64,000 bases of DNA from UBA9732 sp963621975 (lineage in GTDB: Bacteria > Spirochaetota > Spirochaetia > Sphaerochaetales > Sphaerochaetaceae). The notes under the pieces were generated by a model. The model was not told where the DNA came from, did no database searches, and saw nothing but the letters and a program-made list of their open reading frames with translations. The position numbers were made by a program, and so were the translations under genes. Below are positions 39,836 to 49,405 of this stretch, in pieces. Where the stretch lies: positions 1 through 64,000 of the forward strand of contig CAVFGI010000001.1 in the NCBI GenBank assembly GCA_963621975.1, written 5' to 3'. Numbering within the stretch: the stretch's first letter is position 1; each line of letters begins with the position of its first letter.

Positions 39836-40903
39836 ATGGACGACGTTGATTTCTTACAAAGTACTTCTGTTGTTTCAACAGGTTATCAGGATGCTGATGC
39901 TCAGGAAAATATTCTTAGACCAAAACTCTTAGCCGACTTTCAGGGACAGAAAAAGATTAAGGAAAATCTTAGTGTTTTTATTAGGGCTGCTCGTGAGAGA
40001 GGAGAAGCATTGGATCATGTTTTCTTAATTGGTCCTCCAGGTCTTGGAAAGACTACATTAGCATCTATTGTTGCTAATGAAATGGGCTCAGAGATTAGAA
40101 TGACTAGTGCTCCTGCTTTGGATAAGCCAAAAGATCTTGCTGGAATTCTTACAAACGTGACAGAAAACTCGGTCTTCTTTATTGATGAGATTCATAGATT
40201 AAAGCCTGCTTTGGAAGAGATGCTTTATATTGCTATGGAAGATTTTGAGATTGACTGGGTTATAGGACAAGGCCCTAGTGCCCGAACTATGAGAATTCCA
40301 ATTCCTCATTTTACGTTAATTGGTGCTACTACTAAGGCTGGTATGGTAAGTTCTCCACTTCAAACTAGATTTGGTATTAATTGTCGTATTGAGTTCTATA
40401 ACGAGGAAGAACTTGGTCAAATTATTAAAAGAAGTGCTTCAATTATTAATGTTCCTATTGAAGATGAAGCTGTAGGCCTTTTGGCTAAGTGTTCTAGGGG
40501 AACACCAAGAATTGCAAATAGGCTTCTTAGAAGATTCAGAGATTTTGCTGAAGTTACATCTGATGGTGTTATAACTGATGATGTCGTATACAAAAGCATT
40601 AAGAATCTTGGTATAGATTTAAATGGTCTTGAGGATCAAGACAGAAATATTTTGCGTACTATAATTGAGTTCTATGGTGGTGGTCCTGTTGGAGCCGATA
40701 CTCTTTGTATTTCTGTTGGCGAGGCTATTGAGTCTCTAGAAGATTTTTATGAGCCTTATCTTATACAGAAAGGTTATCTAAAACGCACTCCACGTGGACG
40801 AATGGTTACAGCTAAGGCCTATGAGTTATTAGGACTTGAAGACAAGATGACATCAAGTAATGTTTTTATGGCACAAGATGCTCAAGGAACTTTGTTTGAC
40901 TAA
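39836..40903 (+). CDS. ruvB: Holliday junction branch-migration ATPase RuvB
   Basis: A 355-residue AAA+ motor. Walker A is GPPGLGKTTLA, Walker B FIDEIHRL, sensor 1 GATTKAG, arginine finger region SRGTPRIANRLLRR, and a winged-helix C-terminus. GGAGG precedes the ATG. It drives branch migration at junctions held by RuvA. Confidence 0.96.
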   Translation: MDDVDFLQSTSVVSTGYQDADAQENILRPKLLADFQGQKKIKENLSVFIRAARERGEALDHVFLIGPPGLGKTTLASIVANEMGSEIRMTSAPALDKPKDLAGILTNVTENSVFFIDEIHRLKPALEEMLYIAMEDFEIDWVIGQGPSARTMRIPIPHFTLIGATTKAGMVSSPLQTRFGINCRIEFYNEEELGQIIKRSASIINVPIEDEAVGLLAKCSRGTPRIANRLLRRFRDFAEVTSDGVITDDVVYKSIKNLGIDLNGLEDQDRNILRTIIEFYGGGPVGADTLCISVGEAIESLEDFYEPYLIQKGYLKRTPRGRMVTAKAYELLGLEDKMTSSNVFMAQDAQGTLFD

Positions 40904-40904
40904 A

Positions 40905-40937
40905 GTTATTAAAGGGTTATTAAAGGGTTATTAAAGG
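40905..40937 (+). repeat. 11-bp tandem repeat containing the queA ribosome site
   Basis: GTTATTAAAGG occurs exactly three times head to tail (40905, 40916, 40927), followed by GTTCTCCCA and the queA ATG. The only Shine-Dalgarno-like sequence (AAAGGG) belongs to the last unit. Confidence 0.75.
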
Positions 40938-40946
40938 GTTCTCCCA

Positions 40947-42002
40947 ATGAAAATAAGTGAATTTACTTTTGATTTGCCACAGGAGCTTATTGCACAAACT
41001 CCGGTAGAAAGGCGTGGTGATGACAGGCTTCTAGTTATTAATAGGAAGACTGGAGAGTATCAAGATTCAATGGTTAAGGATTTTCCTTCATTTGTTGAGC
41101 CAAATAGTGTTGTTGTTGTCAATGATACTCGTGTAAGAAAGGCTAGGGTTTTTGGACTTTCTGAGACAGGTGGAAAGGTGGAATTTCTTTTTACCGGAGC
41201 TCTTGGACCGGATAGATGGCAGGCTATGGTTTCTAAAAGCAAGAAGCAAAGACCAGGTAAGTCTTATTCTTTCTACGATGCAAACAATGTCCTATATTGT
41301 CATGGTTGCATTGAAAAAGATGTTGAAGATGAAGATTTAGGCTCTTCTTTGAAGATTGTCAAATTTGACAGAGATATTGATGAAGACTTTTTTCTTGCAT
41401 GTGGTCATGTTCCACTTCCTCCATACATCAAACGCGAAGATGACTTTAATGATGAAAACCGATACCAGACAATCTTTGCCAATGAATGTGGCTCTATGGC
41501 TTCGCCTACTGCTGGTTTACATTTTACTCCAGAAATAGTGAAAGAACTTGAAGATAAAGGGGTTGAAGTTCTTCACATTACTTTGCATGTTGGAATGGGC
41601 ACTTTCCTGCCTGTTAGAACAGAGAATCTTGAAGATCATGTTATGCACACAGAAAGCTATCATGTCTTGGAAGAAGTTGCCCAAAAGATAAATGAAGCAA
41701 AAGCACAAGGAAAAAAGATAGTTGCAATTGGAACCACTAGTGTTAGGACCTTAGAAAGTGCTGTAAATAGACAAACGGGACTTCTTCAAGCAGGTTCTGG
41801 TTCTACAAATCTTTTTATCAAACCAGGTTTTGAGTTTAAAATTGTTGATCAAATGCTTACGAATTTTCATACACCAGAGTCTACTTTGTTGGTTTTGGTT
41901 TCTGCCTTTGCAGGAAGAGAGCACATACTCAATGCCTATAAACACGCAGTGGAAAATAAATACAGGTTTTTTAGTTACGGCGATGCTACTTTTTTAAGCT
42001 GA
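40947..42002 (+). CDS. queA: S-adenosylmethionine:tRNA ribosyltransferase-isomerase
   Basis: A 351-residue enzyme making epoxyqueuosine from preQ1-modified tRNA. Motifs include LPQELIAQTPVERRGDDRLLV, VVVNDTRV, MASPTAGLHFTPE, HVGMGTFLPVR and MLTNFHTPESTLL. Its position after ruvCAB is conserved in spirochaetes and many other bacteria. Confidence 0.95.
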   Translation: MKISEFTFDLPQELIAQTPVERRGDDRLLVINRKTGEYQDSMVKDFPSFVEPNSVVVVNDTRVRKARVFGLSETGGKVEFLFTGALGPDRWQAMVSKSKKQRPGKSYSFYDANNVLYCHGCIEKDVEDEDLGSSLKIVKFDRDIDEDFFLACGHVPLPPYIKREDDFNDENRYQTIFANECGSMASPTAGLHFTPEIVKELEDKGVEVLHITLHVGMGTFLPVRTENLEDHVMHTESYHVLEEVAQKINEAKAQGKKIVAIGTTSVRTLESAVNRQTGLLQAGSGSTNLFIKPGFEFKIVDQMLTNFHTPESTLLVLVSAFAGREHILNAYKHAVENKYRFFSYGDATFLS

Positions 42003-42053
42003 TTTTTGTAGCGTGCTTATGCAATTTGGTGTAGAATTAAAGAGTTTTTAATA

Positions 42054-42072
42054 GAGGTTTTGACTAAACCTC
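42054..42072. repeat. GAGGTTT-TGACT-AAACCTC inverted repeat
   Basis: A 7-bp stem between queA and the 5'-nucleotidase fusion gene, related to the AGAGGTTTT palindromes elsewhere in the window. No U-tract follows, so its role as a terminator is doubtful. Confidence 0.4.
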
Positions 42073-42113
42073 AATATAATCGGTTTTGATGAACTCTAAC
42101 TAAGGAGGACAAA

Positions 42114-44849
42114 GTGAAAAATTCAAAGAAACTGTTTATGGTACTTCTGATTGTTGTATTAGCTGTTTCATCAGTCTTTGCACAGTCAATTAAAGAAGTA
42201 ACACATGGAGATCTTTACGGTAAGACCGTTCTTCTCCATTCAAATGACGTCCATGGAGCAATTGAAGGCTACGCAAAGATGGCTGCTCTTAAAGAGGCGT
42301 ACGAAGCAAGAGAAGCTAATGTCATTCTCATTGACGCAGGCGACTATAGCCAGGGTACAACTTATGTAAGTACATCAAAGGGATATGATGCCATAACAAT
42401 GATGAATGCTGTTGGTTATGACATTATCACTCTTGGAAACCATGAGTTTGACTATGGCTTTGATCAGTTGGTTTCTAATCTTAGTCAATCAACGAGTCTA
42501 GTTCTTTGTTCAAACCTCTACAAGGGTGATAGTCCAATTGCTAATTCTTGTGCTGTTCTTACATTGGACAGCGGTATGAAGGTTGGTTTCTTCTCTCTCC
42601 TTACTCCAGAGACACAGACAAAGTCAAACCCAGCATTGATTCAGGGTCTTGACTTTATTGGTGGCGAAGAGATGTACACTCTTGCACAGGAACATATTAA
42701 TTTCCTTATGCAGAATGACTGTTCTTCAGTTATTTGTATTGCTCACCTTGGTGTAGATGTTTCTTCTGAGCCAAATACTTCTTACGATGTATGGAATAAT
42801 GTTCATGACTTAGACTTCATCATTGATGGACACTCTCACACAGTCATGACAAACTGGGATGGTAATCCAATCCAGTCAACTGGTACAGCATTTGCTAACA
42901 TTGGTGTTGTTGTTATTGATGACGAAACAGGTATGATTGAAGATCACTATCTTGTTGACACAACAACAATTGAAACAAGTAACGCTGATGTTGCAGCTGT
43001 TGCTCAGACAATCATTGATAGAGTTAACGCAGAATATGACATTAAGTTTGCTGTTTCTGAAGTTGTTCTCAATGGTAGCAAAGAACCAGGTAACAGAACT
43101 GAAGAGACAAACAATGGTGACCTTATCACTGACGCAATGCTTTGGTGCATTACAAAAGATGGTAATAGCTTAGAGGTTCCAACCGAGAATATTCTTGCAA
43201 TTACAAATGGTGGTGGTATTAGAGCTAAGGTTTCTGCCGGTGATGTTACAAAGAAAGATATCAACACAGTTCTTCCATTTGGTAACACAGTTGCTGTTGT
43301 TTATGTAAAGGGTTCTGAACTTCTTGAAGCTCTTGAAGCTTCTACTTTCTGCACTCCAATTTCCTTGGGTGGTTTCCCACAGGTTGCAGGTATTGAGTTT
43401 ACAATTGATACTACAAAGGAATACGACAAGAACAACGAGACCTACCCAGGTTCAACCTATTATGGTCCAAAGTCAATTAATCGTGTAACAATCAATAACA
43501 TTAATGGTAAGGCTTTTGATCCAGAAGCAACTTATGCAGTAATTACAAATAACTTTGTTGCCGCTGGTGGAGATACTTACTATGCATTTGCAAGTGCATC
43601 TGCTCAGTTTGACACTGGTCTTCCTCTTGATGAAGTTGTAATGGACTACGTTGTTGAAGTTCTTGGTGGAGTAATTGGTTCACAGTATGCTGAGCCACAG
43701 GGCAGAATTCATGTTATTACTGAAGCTGAGCCAGAAGAGCTTACAATTGAAGTTTCTAACCTTGATGCAAACATCTTCACAACAAAGTACGGCAACCTTT
43801 ATACAACATGCAAGGCTTCCGATTTCTTTGGTGAACTTGGTTTTACATGGGGTGACCTTGTAACTGTTAAGTTCCTTGATAAAGAATTGGTGCTCCCAGT
43901 TGTTCCAACTTATTCCTATGTTGACACAGGTAAGCCTGCAATTATTATTGAAAAAGACTCTGACGGAAAAGAGACTGGTTATCTTTCAATGGCAATTAAC
44001 ATGGGTAACTTCACAACCACCTATGGTATTGGTACAAAAGTCACAAACGAAGATAAGACTTGGTACTGGGTTGCAAATGAAGGCGTAACATTCCCAATTA
44101 AGGTTGAGTTTGAGATGTATGAGAAGGGCGGATATCTTGCCGAGTACATCCTTCATGACCTCAGCAGAACAAACAACAGAGAGGATTATCCAAACCTCAC
44201 AGATGAAGAGTTCGCAAACTTCCGCCAGATTAAGACAACTGGTATGGGCAATTCTCTTTACAGAACAAGCAATCCTGTCAATCCAGAGCTTGGACGTAAT
44301 ACTTATGCCGATGCTGCTATCAAGAATGCTGGTGTTACAGTTATCATGAACCTTTCTGATGATCAGGCAACTGCTGAAGCAAGAGAGTGCTTTGCTGGTT
44401 CTTACTATTCAAAGCAGAATGTTATCTACTTGAACCTTGGTGTTGACTTTGCAGATCCTAGCTTCCAAGCTGGTCTTGCTGAAGGTCTTAGATTCTTCGC
44501 AAACAATCCTGGTGTTTATGCCGTTCACTGCACTGAAGGCAAGGACAGAGCTGGTTTTGTTTCCGCTCTTCTTGAATGCTTGATGGGTGCAACAGCTCAA
44601 GAGGTTGTTGAGGACTACATGACCACTTACTACAACTACTATGGTGTAGAAAAGGGCACAGAAAAGTATGAAGCTATTGCTAACAAGAATATTGTCATGA
44701 CTTTGAAGACCGCTTTTGGCGTTCCTGCAGACTATGACATTACTTCTGTTTCATCTGCTGATCTTCAGTATGGTGCACAGGCATATCTTAAGGCTATTGG
44801 TCTTACAGATGCTGAAATTGCAGCTCTTAAGGCAAATCTTGCCAAATAA
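42114..44849 (+). CDS. Exported 5'-nucleotidase / SAM-hydroxide-transferase-like / tyrosine phosphatase fusion
   Basis: A 911-residue secreted protein (signal peptide LFMVLLIVVLAVSSVFAQ). Residues 37-260 are the metallophosphatase domain of 5'-nucleotidase (LLHSNDVHG, DAGDYSQG, GNHEFDYG, GHSHT), and 310-520 its substrate domain (ITNGGGIRAKV). Residues about 548-660 (KYGNLYTTCKASDFF, VPTYSYVDTGKPAI, LSMAINMGNF) resemble the C-terminal barrel of SAM hydroxide adenosyltransferases. Residues 690-911 are a tyrosine phosphatase with P-loop HCTEGKDRAG (Cys806). It probably strips phosphate from periplasmic nucleotides and other phosphoesters. The start codon is GTG, with AAGGAGG upstream. A terminator follows. 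Confidence 0.85.
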   Translation: MKNSKKLFMVLLIVVLAVSSVFAQSIKEVTHGDLYGKTVLLHSNDVHGAIEGYAKMAALKEAYEAREANVILIDAGDYSQGTTYVSTSKGYDAITMMNAVGYDIITLGNHEFDYGFDQLVSNLSQSTSLVLCSNLYKGDSPIANSCAVLTLDSGMKVGFFSLLTPETQTKSNPALIQGLDFIGGEEMYTLAQEHINFLMQNDCSSVICIAHLGVDVSSEPNTSYDVWNNVHDLDFIIDGHSHTVMTNWDGNPIQSTGTAFANIGVVVIDDETGMIEDHYLVDTTTIETSNADVAAVAQTIIDRVNAEYDIKFAVSEVVLNGSKEPGNRTEETNNGDLITDAMLWCITKDGNSLEVPTENILAITNGGGIRAKVSAGDVTKKDINTVLPFGNTVAVVYVKGSELLEALEASTFCTPISLGGFPQVAGIEFTIDTTKEYDKNNETYPGSTYYGPKSINRVTINNINGKAFDPEATYAVITNNFVAAGGDTYYAFASASAQFDTGLPLDEVVMDYVVEVLGGVIGSQYAEPQGRIHVITEAEPEELTIEVSNLDANIFTTKYGNLYTTCKASDFFGELGFTWGDLVTVKFLDKELVLPVVPTYSYVDTGKPAIIIEKDSDGKETGYLSMAINMGNFTTTYGIGTKVTNEDKTWYWVANEGVTFPIKVEFEMYEKGGYLAEYILHDLSRTNNREDYPNLTDEEFANFRQIKTTGMGNSLYRTSNPVNPELGRNTYADAAIKNAGVTVIMNLSDDQATAEARECFAGSYYSKQNVIYLNLGVDFADPSFQAGLAEGLRFFANNPGVYAVHCTEGKDRAGFVSALLECLMGATAQEVVEDYMTTYYNYYGVEKGTEKYEAIANKNIVMTLKTAFGVPADYDITSVSSADLQYGAQAYLKAIGLTDAEIAALKANLAK

Positions 44850-44874
44850 GATTTAGTTTAAATTAAAACTATAG

Positions 44875-44911
44875 ACCCCAGTGGATAAAATATCTGCTGG
44901 GGTTTCTTTTT
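44875..44911 (+). terminator. Rho-independent terminator after the nucleotidase fusion gene
   Basis: ACCCCAG (44875-44881) pairs with CTGGGGT (44897-44903), followed by TTCTTTTT. Confidence 0.8.
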
Positions 44912-44978
44912 GCCTTGAGATTTTGCATCACAAATATAGGTGGACAGTGCAGAGATGGTAGTTTATTATTAAGCAGTT

Positions 44979-46592
44979 ATGAGAATTGAAGAATTAAAAA
45001 ATGAAGTATACATTACAGGACACAGGAACCCAGATTTAGATAGTTTATGTTCAGCCTATGCTTATGCTGTTTTAAAGGGTTCAATTGATAGAATTCATGA
45101 ATACAAGGCCGTGCGCTGTGGACATTTGTCTGACAGTGTTCAAGCACAAGTTGACAAACTTGATCTTCCAATTCTTCCGTATATGAGAGATGTGCATCCA
45201 AAAGTTGGAGATGTCATGAGAGTGGGGGAACAAATCCTAGATTGTAATGCTCCAATTTTTGAGTTGGTTTCTATTTATAACAGAACAAAGCCATCGGCTG
45301 TAGCAATATTTGACGGGGACAAGTATAGAGGTCTTTTGAGCGTTGATGATATCACCTCGTGGTTTTTGAGAGATAACTCTGAAAGATATCCGCTTTATTC
45401 TTTTAGGGCCGATAACTTTGGTAAAGTCATTCCTGGGTACTATGTACAAATGGGAACGCCTGTGGAGTTTTCTGCCACAATCAGGGCCGATGCACAGAGT
45501 TTTAAAGATGCAAATAGTGAGATGCTTGTGATGCATTATGATGATGTTGCATTTAAACGTGCCCTTGAAGCAAAAGTACCAGCGATAGTCGTTATTGACC
45601 TTCCTAGCGAAAAAAAGTTGAATATAGATGGCTATAAGGGTACCGTTTACGTTTCTAATGAAGGTATGGCTGAGACTCTAAGAAAGCTTAGAATGACTCC
45701 GGCTGTCTCAACTGTTCTTGGGACACAGGGACCAATCTTGCAAAAAACAGATCTTTTTGATTCGGCTAAAGAACAGCTGGCTTCTTCAAAACTTAGAGGT
45801 CTTGCTGTGTTTGACGGTGACAATTATGCTGGCTTTGTTACACGCCGATGTTTCTTAAAAAAGCCTAAGTACAGTGTAATATTAGTTGACCATAATGAGC
45901 ATGACCAAAGCATCAGGGGTGTTGAAACTGCAGAGATTAAAGAGATAATTGACCACCATAGACTTGATGCCCCCAAGACAGACTTGCCAATTTTTATTGA
46001 TTCAGAGCCTCTTGGAAGTACTTGTACTATTATTTATCAGCTCTTTTTAAGAAATAATGTTGTGCCAGACAAGACTACAGCAAGGGTTCTGCTTGCTGGA
46101 ATTTTATCGGATACCATTATATTAAAGAGTCCAACAACAACCGGAATTGATATTTGGTCTGCTGAAAGACTTGCCCCTATGAGTGGAGTGGCAAATCTTG
46201 AAGAGTTTGGAAAATCTATGTTCAGTAATATTGGAAGTCTTGGCACTAGAGACCCTGAAACTGCTATTACAAGTGATTTTAAGACGTACAAAGAGGCAAA
46301 TATCAGCATAGGAATTGGACAGTGTGAGGTTCCAACCCTACAAGATGTCTTTAGCTATAAAGATGTTTATCTTCAGGCACTGGAGAAGATTAAGGCTCTT
46401 CATCACTTGGATTGGGTGATGTTGATGATTACAGATGTTCTTAAAGGAAAGAGCCTTCTTTTGTCATCGGACTATCCTTTTGAGAGTAAACTTTCGTATG
46501 AAGAGATGTCAAATCATGTGTATGATATGCAGGATACGCTTTCTAGAAAGAAGCAACTTTTGCCTGAAATTATTCATGTTTTAAGTATGTAA
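44979..46592 (+). CDS. ppaC: Manganese-dependent inorganic pyrophosphatase with CBS/DRTGG insert
   Basis: A 537-residue family II pyrophosphatase of the DHH superfamily. The N-terminal motif VYITGHRNPDLDSLCSA supplies metal ligands, VDHNEHDQS and IIDHHRLDAP the later ones. Residues 70-300 are a regulatory insert (two CBS units around a DRTGG-like domain) that lets adenine nucleotides control activity in family members. It hydrolyses pyrophosphate in the cytoplasm. Transcribed alone after a terminator. Confidence 0.9.
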   Translation: MRIEELKNEVYITGHRNPDLDSLCSAYAYAVLKGSIDRIHEYKAVRCGHLSDSVQAQVDKLDLPILPYMRDVHPKVGDVMRVGEQILDCNAPIFELVSIYNRTKPSAVAIFDGDKYRGLLSVDDITSWFLRDNSERYPLYSFRADNFGKVIPGYYVQMGTPVEFSATIRADAQSFKDANSEMLVMHYDDVAFKRALEAKVPAIVVIDLPSEKKLNIDGYKGTVYVSNEGMAETLRKLRMTPAVSTVLGTQGPILQKTDLFDSAKEQLASSKLRGLAVFDGDNYAGFVTRRCFLKKPKYSVILVDHNEHDQSIRGVETAEIKEIIDHHRLDAPKTDLPIFIDSEPLGSTCTIIYQLFLRNNVVPDKTTARVLLAGILSDTIILKSPTTTGIDIWSAERLAPMSGVANLEEFGKSMFSNIGSLGTRDPETAITSDFKTYKEANISIGIGQCEVPTLQDVFSYKDVYLQALEKIKALHHLDWVMLMITDVLKGKSLLLSSDYPFESKLSYEEMSNHVYDMQDTLSRKKQLLPEIIHVLSM

Positions 46593-46720
46593 ATTCTTGT
46601 AACAGAACCTATTAATCCTCTGTATTGTTTTTTTTATATAATGGGTATCAGTAATAGTACGTGTTCAAAGTTTGTAAAAATCTAGTACCTTTATCGTGTT
46701 TTAAGAGATTTTCGAAAAGT

Positions 46721-46750
46721 TATATTTGGATATATTTGGATATATTTGGA
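46721..46750 (+). repeat. 10-bp tandem repeat ending in the adhE ribosome site
   Basis: TATATTTGGA is present three times exactly (46721, 46731, 46741). The last GGA joins the following GGA to make the Shine-Dalgarno TTGGAGGA of adhE, ten bases before its ATG. Confidence 0.8.
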
Positions 46751-46762
46751 GGAAAACGACAA

Positions 46763-49396
46763 ATGAAAGAACAGAAAAGGGTACCAATTGATAGTGTAGA
46801 AGCACTGGAAAAGGCTCTAGTTCGTGTTAGAGCTGCACAGAAAGAGTATTCTACATACACACAAGAACAAGTGGACCGTATTTTTCTTGCAGCAGCAATA
46901 GCCGCAAACAAAGCTAGAATCCCATTGGCAAAAATGGCTGTTGAAGAAACAGGAATGGGAGTTGTTGAAGACAAAGTAATTAAGAATAACTATGCTGCAG
47001 AGCATATTTACAATGCCTATAGACACGTCAAAACTTGTGGCGTTATTGAAGAAGATAAGGCTTACGGAGTAACAAAGATTGCTGAACCTGTTGGAATCAT
47101 TGCAGCTGTAATTCCAACCACAAACCCAACATCAACTGCAATTTTCAAGAGTCTATTGGCTCTTAAGACAAGAAACGCAATTGTTATTAGCCCACACCCA
47201 AGAGCAAAACATTCAACTATTGAAGCTGCTAGAATTGTCCTAGAAGCAGCCGTTGAAGCAGGAGCTCCAGAGGGAATTATTGACTGGATAGATGTGCCAA
47301 GCTTGGATCTTACTAACTTAATCATGAGAGATGCAGATTTAATTCTTGCAACAGGTGGACCAGGTATGGTGAAATCGGCCTATTCTTCAGGAAAACCAGC
47401 TGTTGGTGTTGGTCCTGGTAATACACCAGCTATTATTGACGACTCTGCTGACATTGTTTTGGCTGTAAGCTCAATTATTCATTCAAAAACATTTGATAAT
47501 GGCATGATTTGTGCTTCAGAGCAGTCTGTTATTGTTCATAAGAAAGTCTATGATGCTGTAAAGAAAGAATTCAAGACTAGAGGATGTTATTTCCTTAATC
47601 CAGAAGAAACAGACAAAGTAAGAAAAACCATTTTAATCAATGGCTCCCTTAATGCAAAAATTGTAGGTCAGAGCGCTGTTAAGATTGCAGAACTTTCCGG
47701 AATCAAGGTTCCTGAGATTACAAAAATTCTTATTGGTGAAGTTGAGAGTGTAGAGCTTTCTGAGGAATTTGCACATGAAAAGCTTTCTCCTGTTCTTGCA
47801 ATGTACAAAGCAAAAGATATTGACGATGCATTTGATAAGGCAGAGCATCTAATTGCAGATGGTGGTTATGGTCATACATCTTCTATTTATCTTGATGCAG
47901 TTACACAGAGAGAAAAGCTTCAGGAGTTCCAAGAACGCATGAAGACTTGCAGAATTCTGGTCAATACTCCTTCTTCTCAGGGTGGTATTGGAGACCTTTA
48001 CAACTTCAAACTTGCTCCATCTCTTACTCTTGGGTGTGGTTCTTGGGGTGGAAACAGCGTAAGTGAAAACGTTGGTGTAAAGCACCTTCTTAACATCAAA
48101 ACAGTTGCAGAGAGGAGACAGAATATGCTGTGGTTTAGAGCACCTGAAAAGGTTTACATTAAGAAAGGCTGTCTACCAGTTGCACTTGACGAGCTTAAGA
48201 CCGTCATGGGTAAGAAGCGTGCATTTATTGTTACAGACAGTTTCCTTTACAAGAATGGTTATACAAAACCAATTACCGATAAACTAGATGAAATGGGTAT
48301 TGTTCATGAGTGTTTCTTTGATGTTGAACCAGACCCAACACTTTCATGTGCAAAGCGTGGTGCAGCACAAATGACAGCTTTCCAGCCAGATTGCATAATT
48401 GCACTTGGTGGTGGTTCTGCCATGGACGCTGGTAAAATCATGTGGGTTCTCTACGAGCATCCAGAAGCAGATTTCATGGACATGGCAATGAGATTTATTG
48501 ATATTAGAAAGCGTGTTTACACCTTCCCAAAGATGGGTGAAAAGGCTTATTTCATTGCAATATCAACATCTGCTGGTACTGGAAGTGAGGTTACTCCATT
48601 TGCAGTTATCACAGACGAGACAACTGGAGTTAAATACCCACTTGCAGACTACGAGCTTCTTCCAAAGATGGCCATAATTGACACAGATTTACACATGACC
48701 GCTCCAAGAGGACTTACAGCCGCATCCGGCATTGACGCTGTAACGCATGCCCTTGAAGCTTATGCATCTGTGATGGCTACCGATTACACCGATGGCCTTG
48801 CTCTTCAGGCTCTTAAAACTATATTTGAATATCTTCCAAGAGCTTATGACAACGGTCTTACAGATGTTGAAGCACGTGAAAAGATGGCTAATGCAGCAAC
48901 TATGGCTGGTATGGCCTTTGCAAATGCATTCCTTGGTGTTTGCCACTCAATGGCTCACAAACTTGGTGCCTTCCACCATCTTCCTCACGGAGTTGCTAAT
49001 GCGCTAATGATTGAAGAGGTCTTACGCTTTAACTCTGCTGAAGTTCCAGCAAAGATGGGCACTTTCTCACAATACGACCACCCACATACACTTGCTAGAT
49101 ATGCAAAGATTGCAACTGAACTTGGTCTTGGTGGTAAGAACAATGAAGAAAAACTTGAAAATCTCATCACAGCAATCAATAATCTTAAGAAGAAAGTTGG
49201 AATCAAGGAAACTATCAAAGACTATGGCATTGACGAACAAGACTTCTTGAATAGACTCGATGCAATGGTAGAGCAGGCATTTGATGACCAGTGCACTGGT
49301 GCCAACCCAAGATATCCGCTTATGAGCGAAATCAAGCAAATGTACCTGAATGCATACTATGGCAATCAGCATTTCCAAGAAAAATCTTCCAAGTAG
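46763..49396 (+). CDS. adhE: Bifunctional aldehyde-alcohol dehydrogenase
   Basis: An 877-residue fermentative enzyme reducing acetyl-CoA to acetaldehyde and then ethanol, reoxidising NADH. Residues 1-440 are the aldehyde dehydrogenase domain with catalytic Cys in DNGMICASEQSVIV; residues 450-877 the iron-dependent alcohol dehydrogenase with GGGSAMDAGKIMW, SAGTGSEVTPFAVI and metal-binding HSMAHKLGAFHHLPHG. AdhE assembles as spirosomes. The ATG at 46763 follows TTGGAGGA; an in-frame extension to 46661 crosses the repeat array and is unlikely. Confidence 0.95.
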   Translation: MKEQKRVPIDSVEALEKALVRVRAAQKEYSTYTQEQVDRIFLAAAIAANKARIPLAKMAVEETGMGVVEDKVIKNNYAAEHIYNAYRHVKTCGVIEEDKAYGVTKIAEPVGIIAAVIPTTNPTSTAIFKSLLALKTRNAIVISPHPRAKHSTIEAARIVLEAAVEAGAPEGIIDWIDVPSLDLTNLIMRDADLILATGGPGMVKSAYSSGKPAVGVGPGNTPAIIDDSADIVLAVSSIIHSKTFDNGMICASEQSVIVHKKVYDAVKKEFKTRGCYFLNPEETDKVRKTILINGSLNAKIVGQSAVKIAELSGIKVPEITKILIGEVESVELSEEFAHEKLSPVLAMYKAKDIDDAFDKAEHLIADGGYGHTSSIYLDAVTQREKLQEFQERMKTCRILVNTPSSQGGIGDLYNFKLAPSLTLGCGSWGGNSVSENVGVKHLLNIKTVAERRQNMLWFRAPEKVYIKKGCLPVALDELKTVMGKKRAFIVTDSFLYKNGYTKPITDKLDEMGIVHECFFDVEPDPTLSCAKRGAAQMTAFQPDCIIALGGGSAMDAGKIMWVLYEHPEADFMDMAMRFIDIRKRVYTFPKMGEKAYFIAISTSAGTGSEVTPFAVITDETTGVKYPLADYELLPKMAIIDTDLHMTAPRGLTAASGIDAVTHALEAYASVMATDYTDGLALQALKTIFEYLPRAYDNGLTDVEAREKMANAATMAGMAFANAFLGVCHSMAHKLGAFHHLPHGVANALMIEEVLRFNSAEVPAKMGTFSQYDHPHTLARYAKIATELGLGGKNNEEKLENLITAINNLKKKVGIKETIKDYGIDEQDFLNRLDAMVEQAFDDQCTGANPRYPLMSEIKQMYLNAYYGNQHFQEKSSK

Positions 49397-49405
49397 GGGG
49401 CTAAA

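Noticed and set aside
46661..46762. N-terminal extension of AdhE
   Set aside because: The in-frame extension crosses the TATATTTGGA repeats and lacks a ribosome site, while the ATG at 46763 has one and begins the usual AdhE N-terminus.
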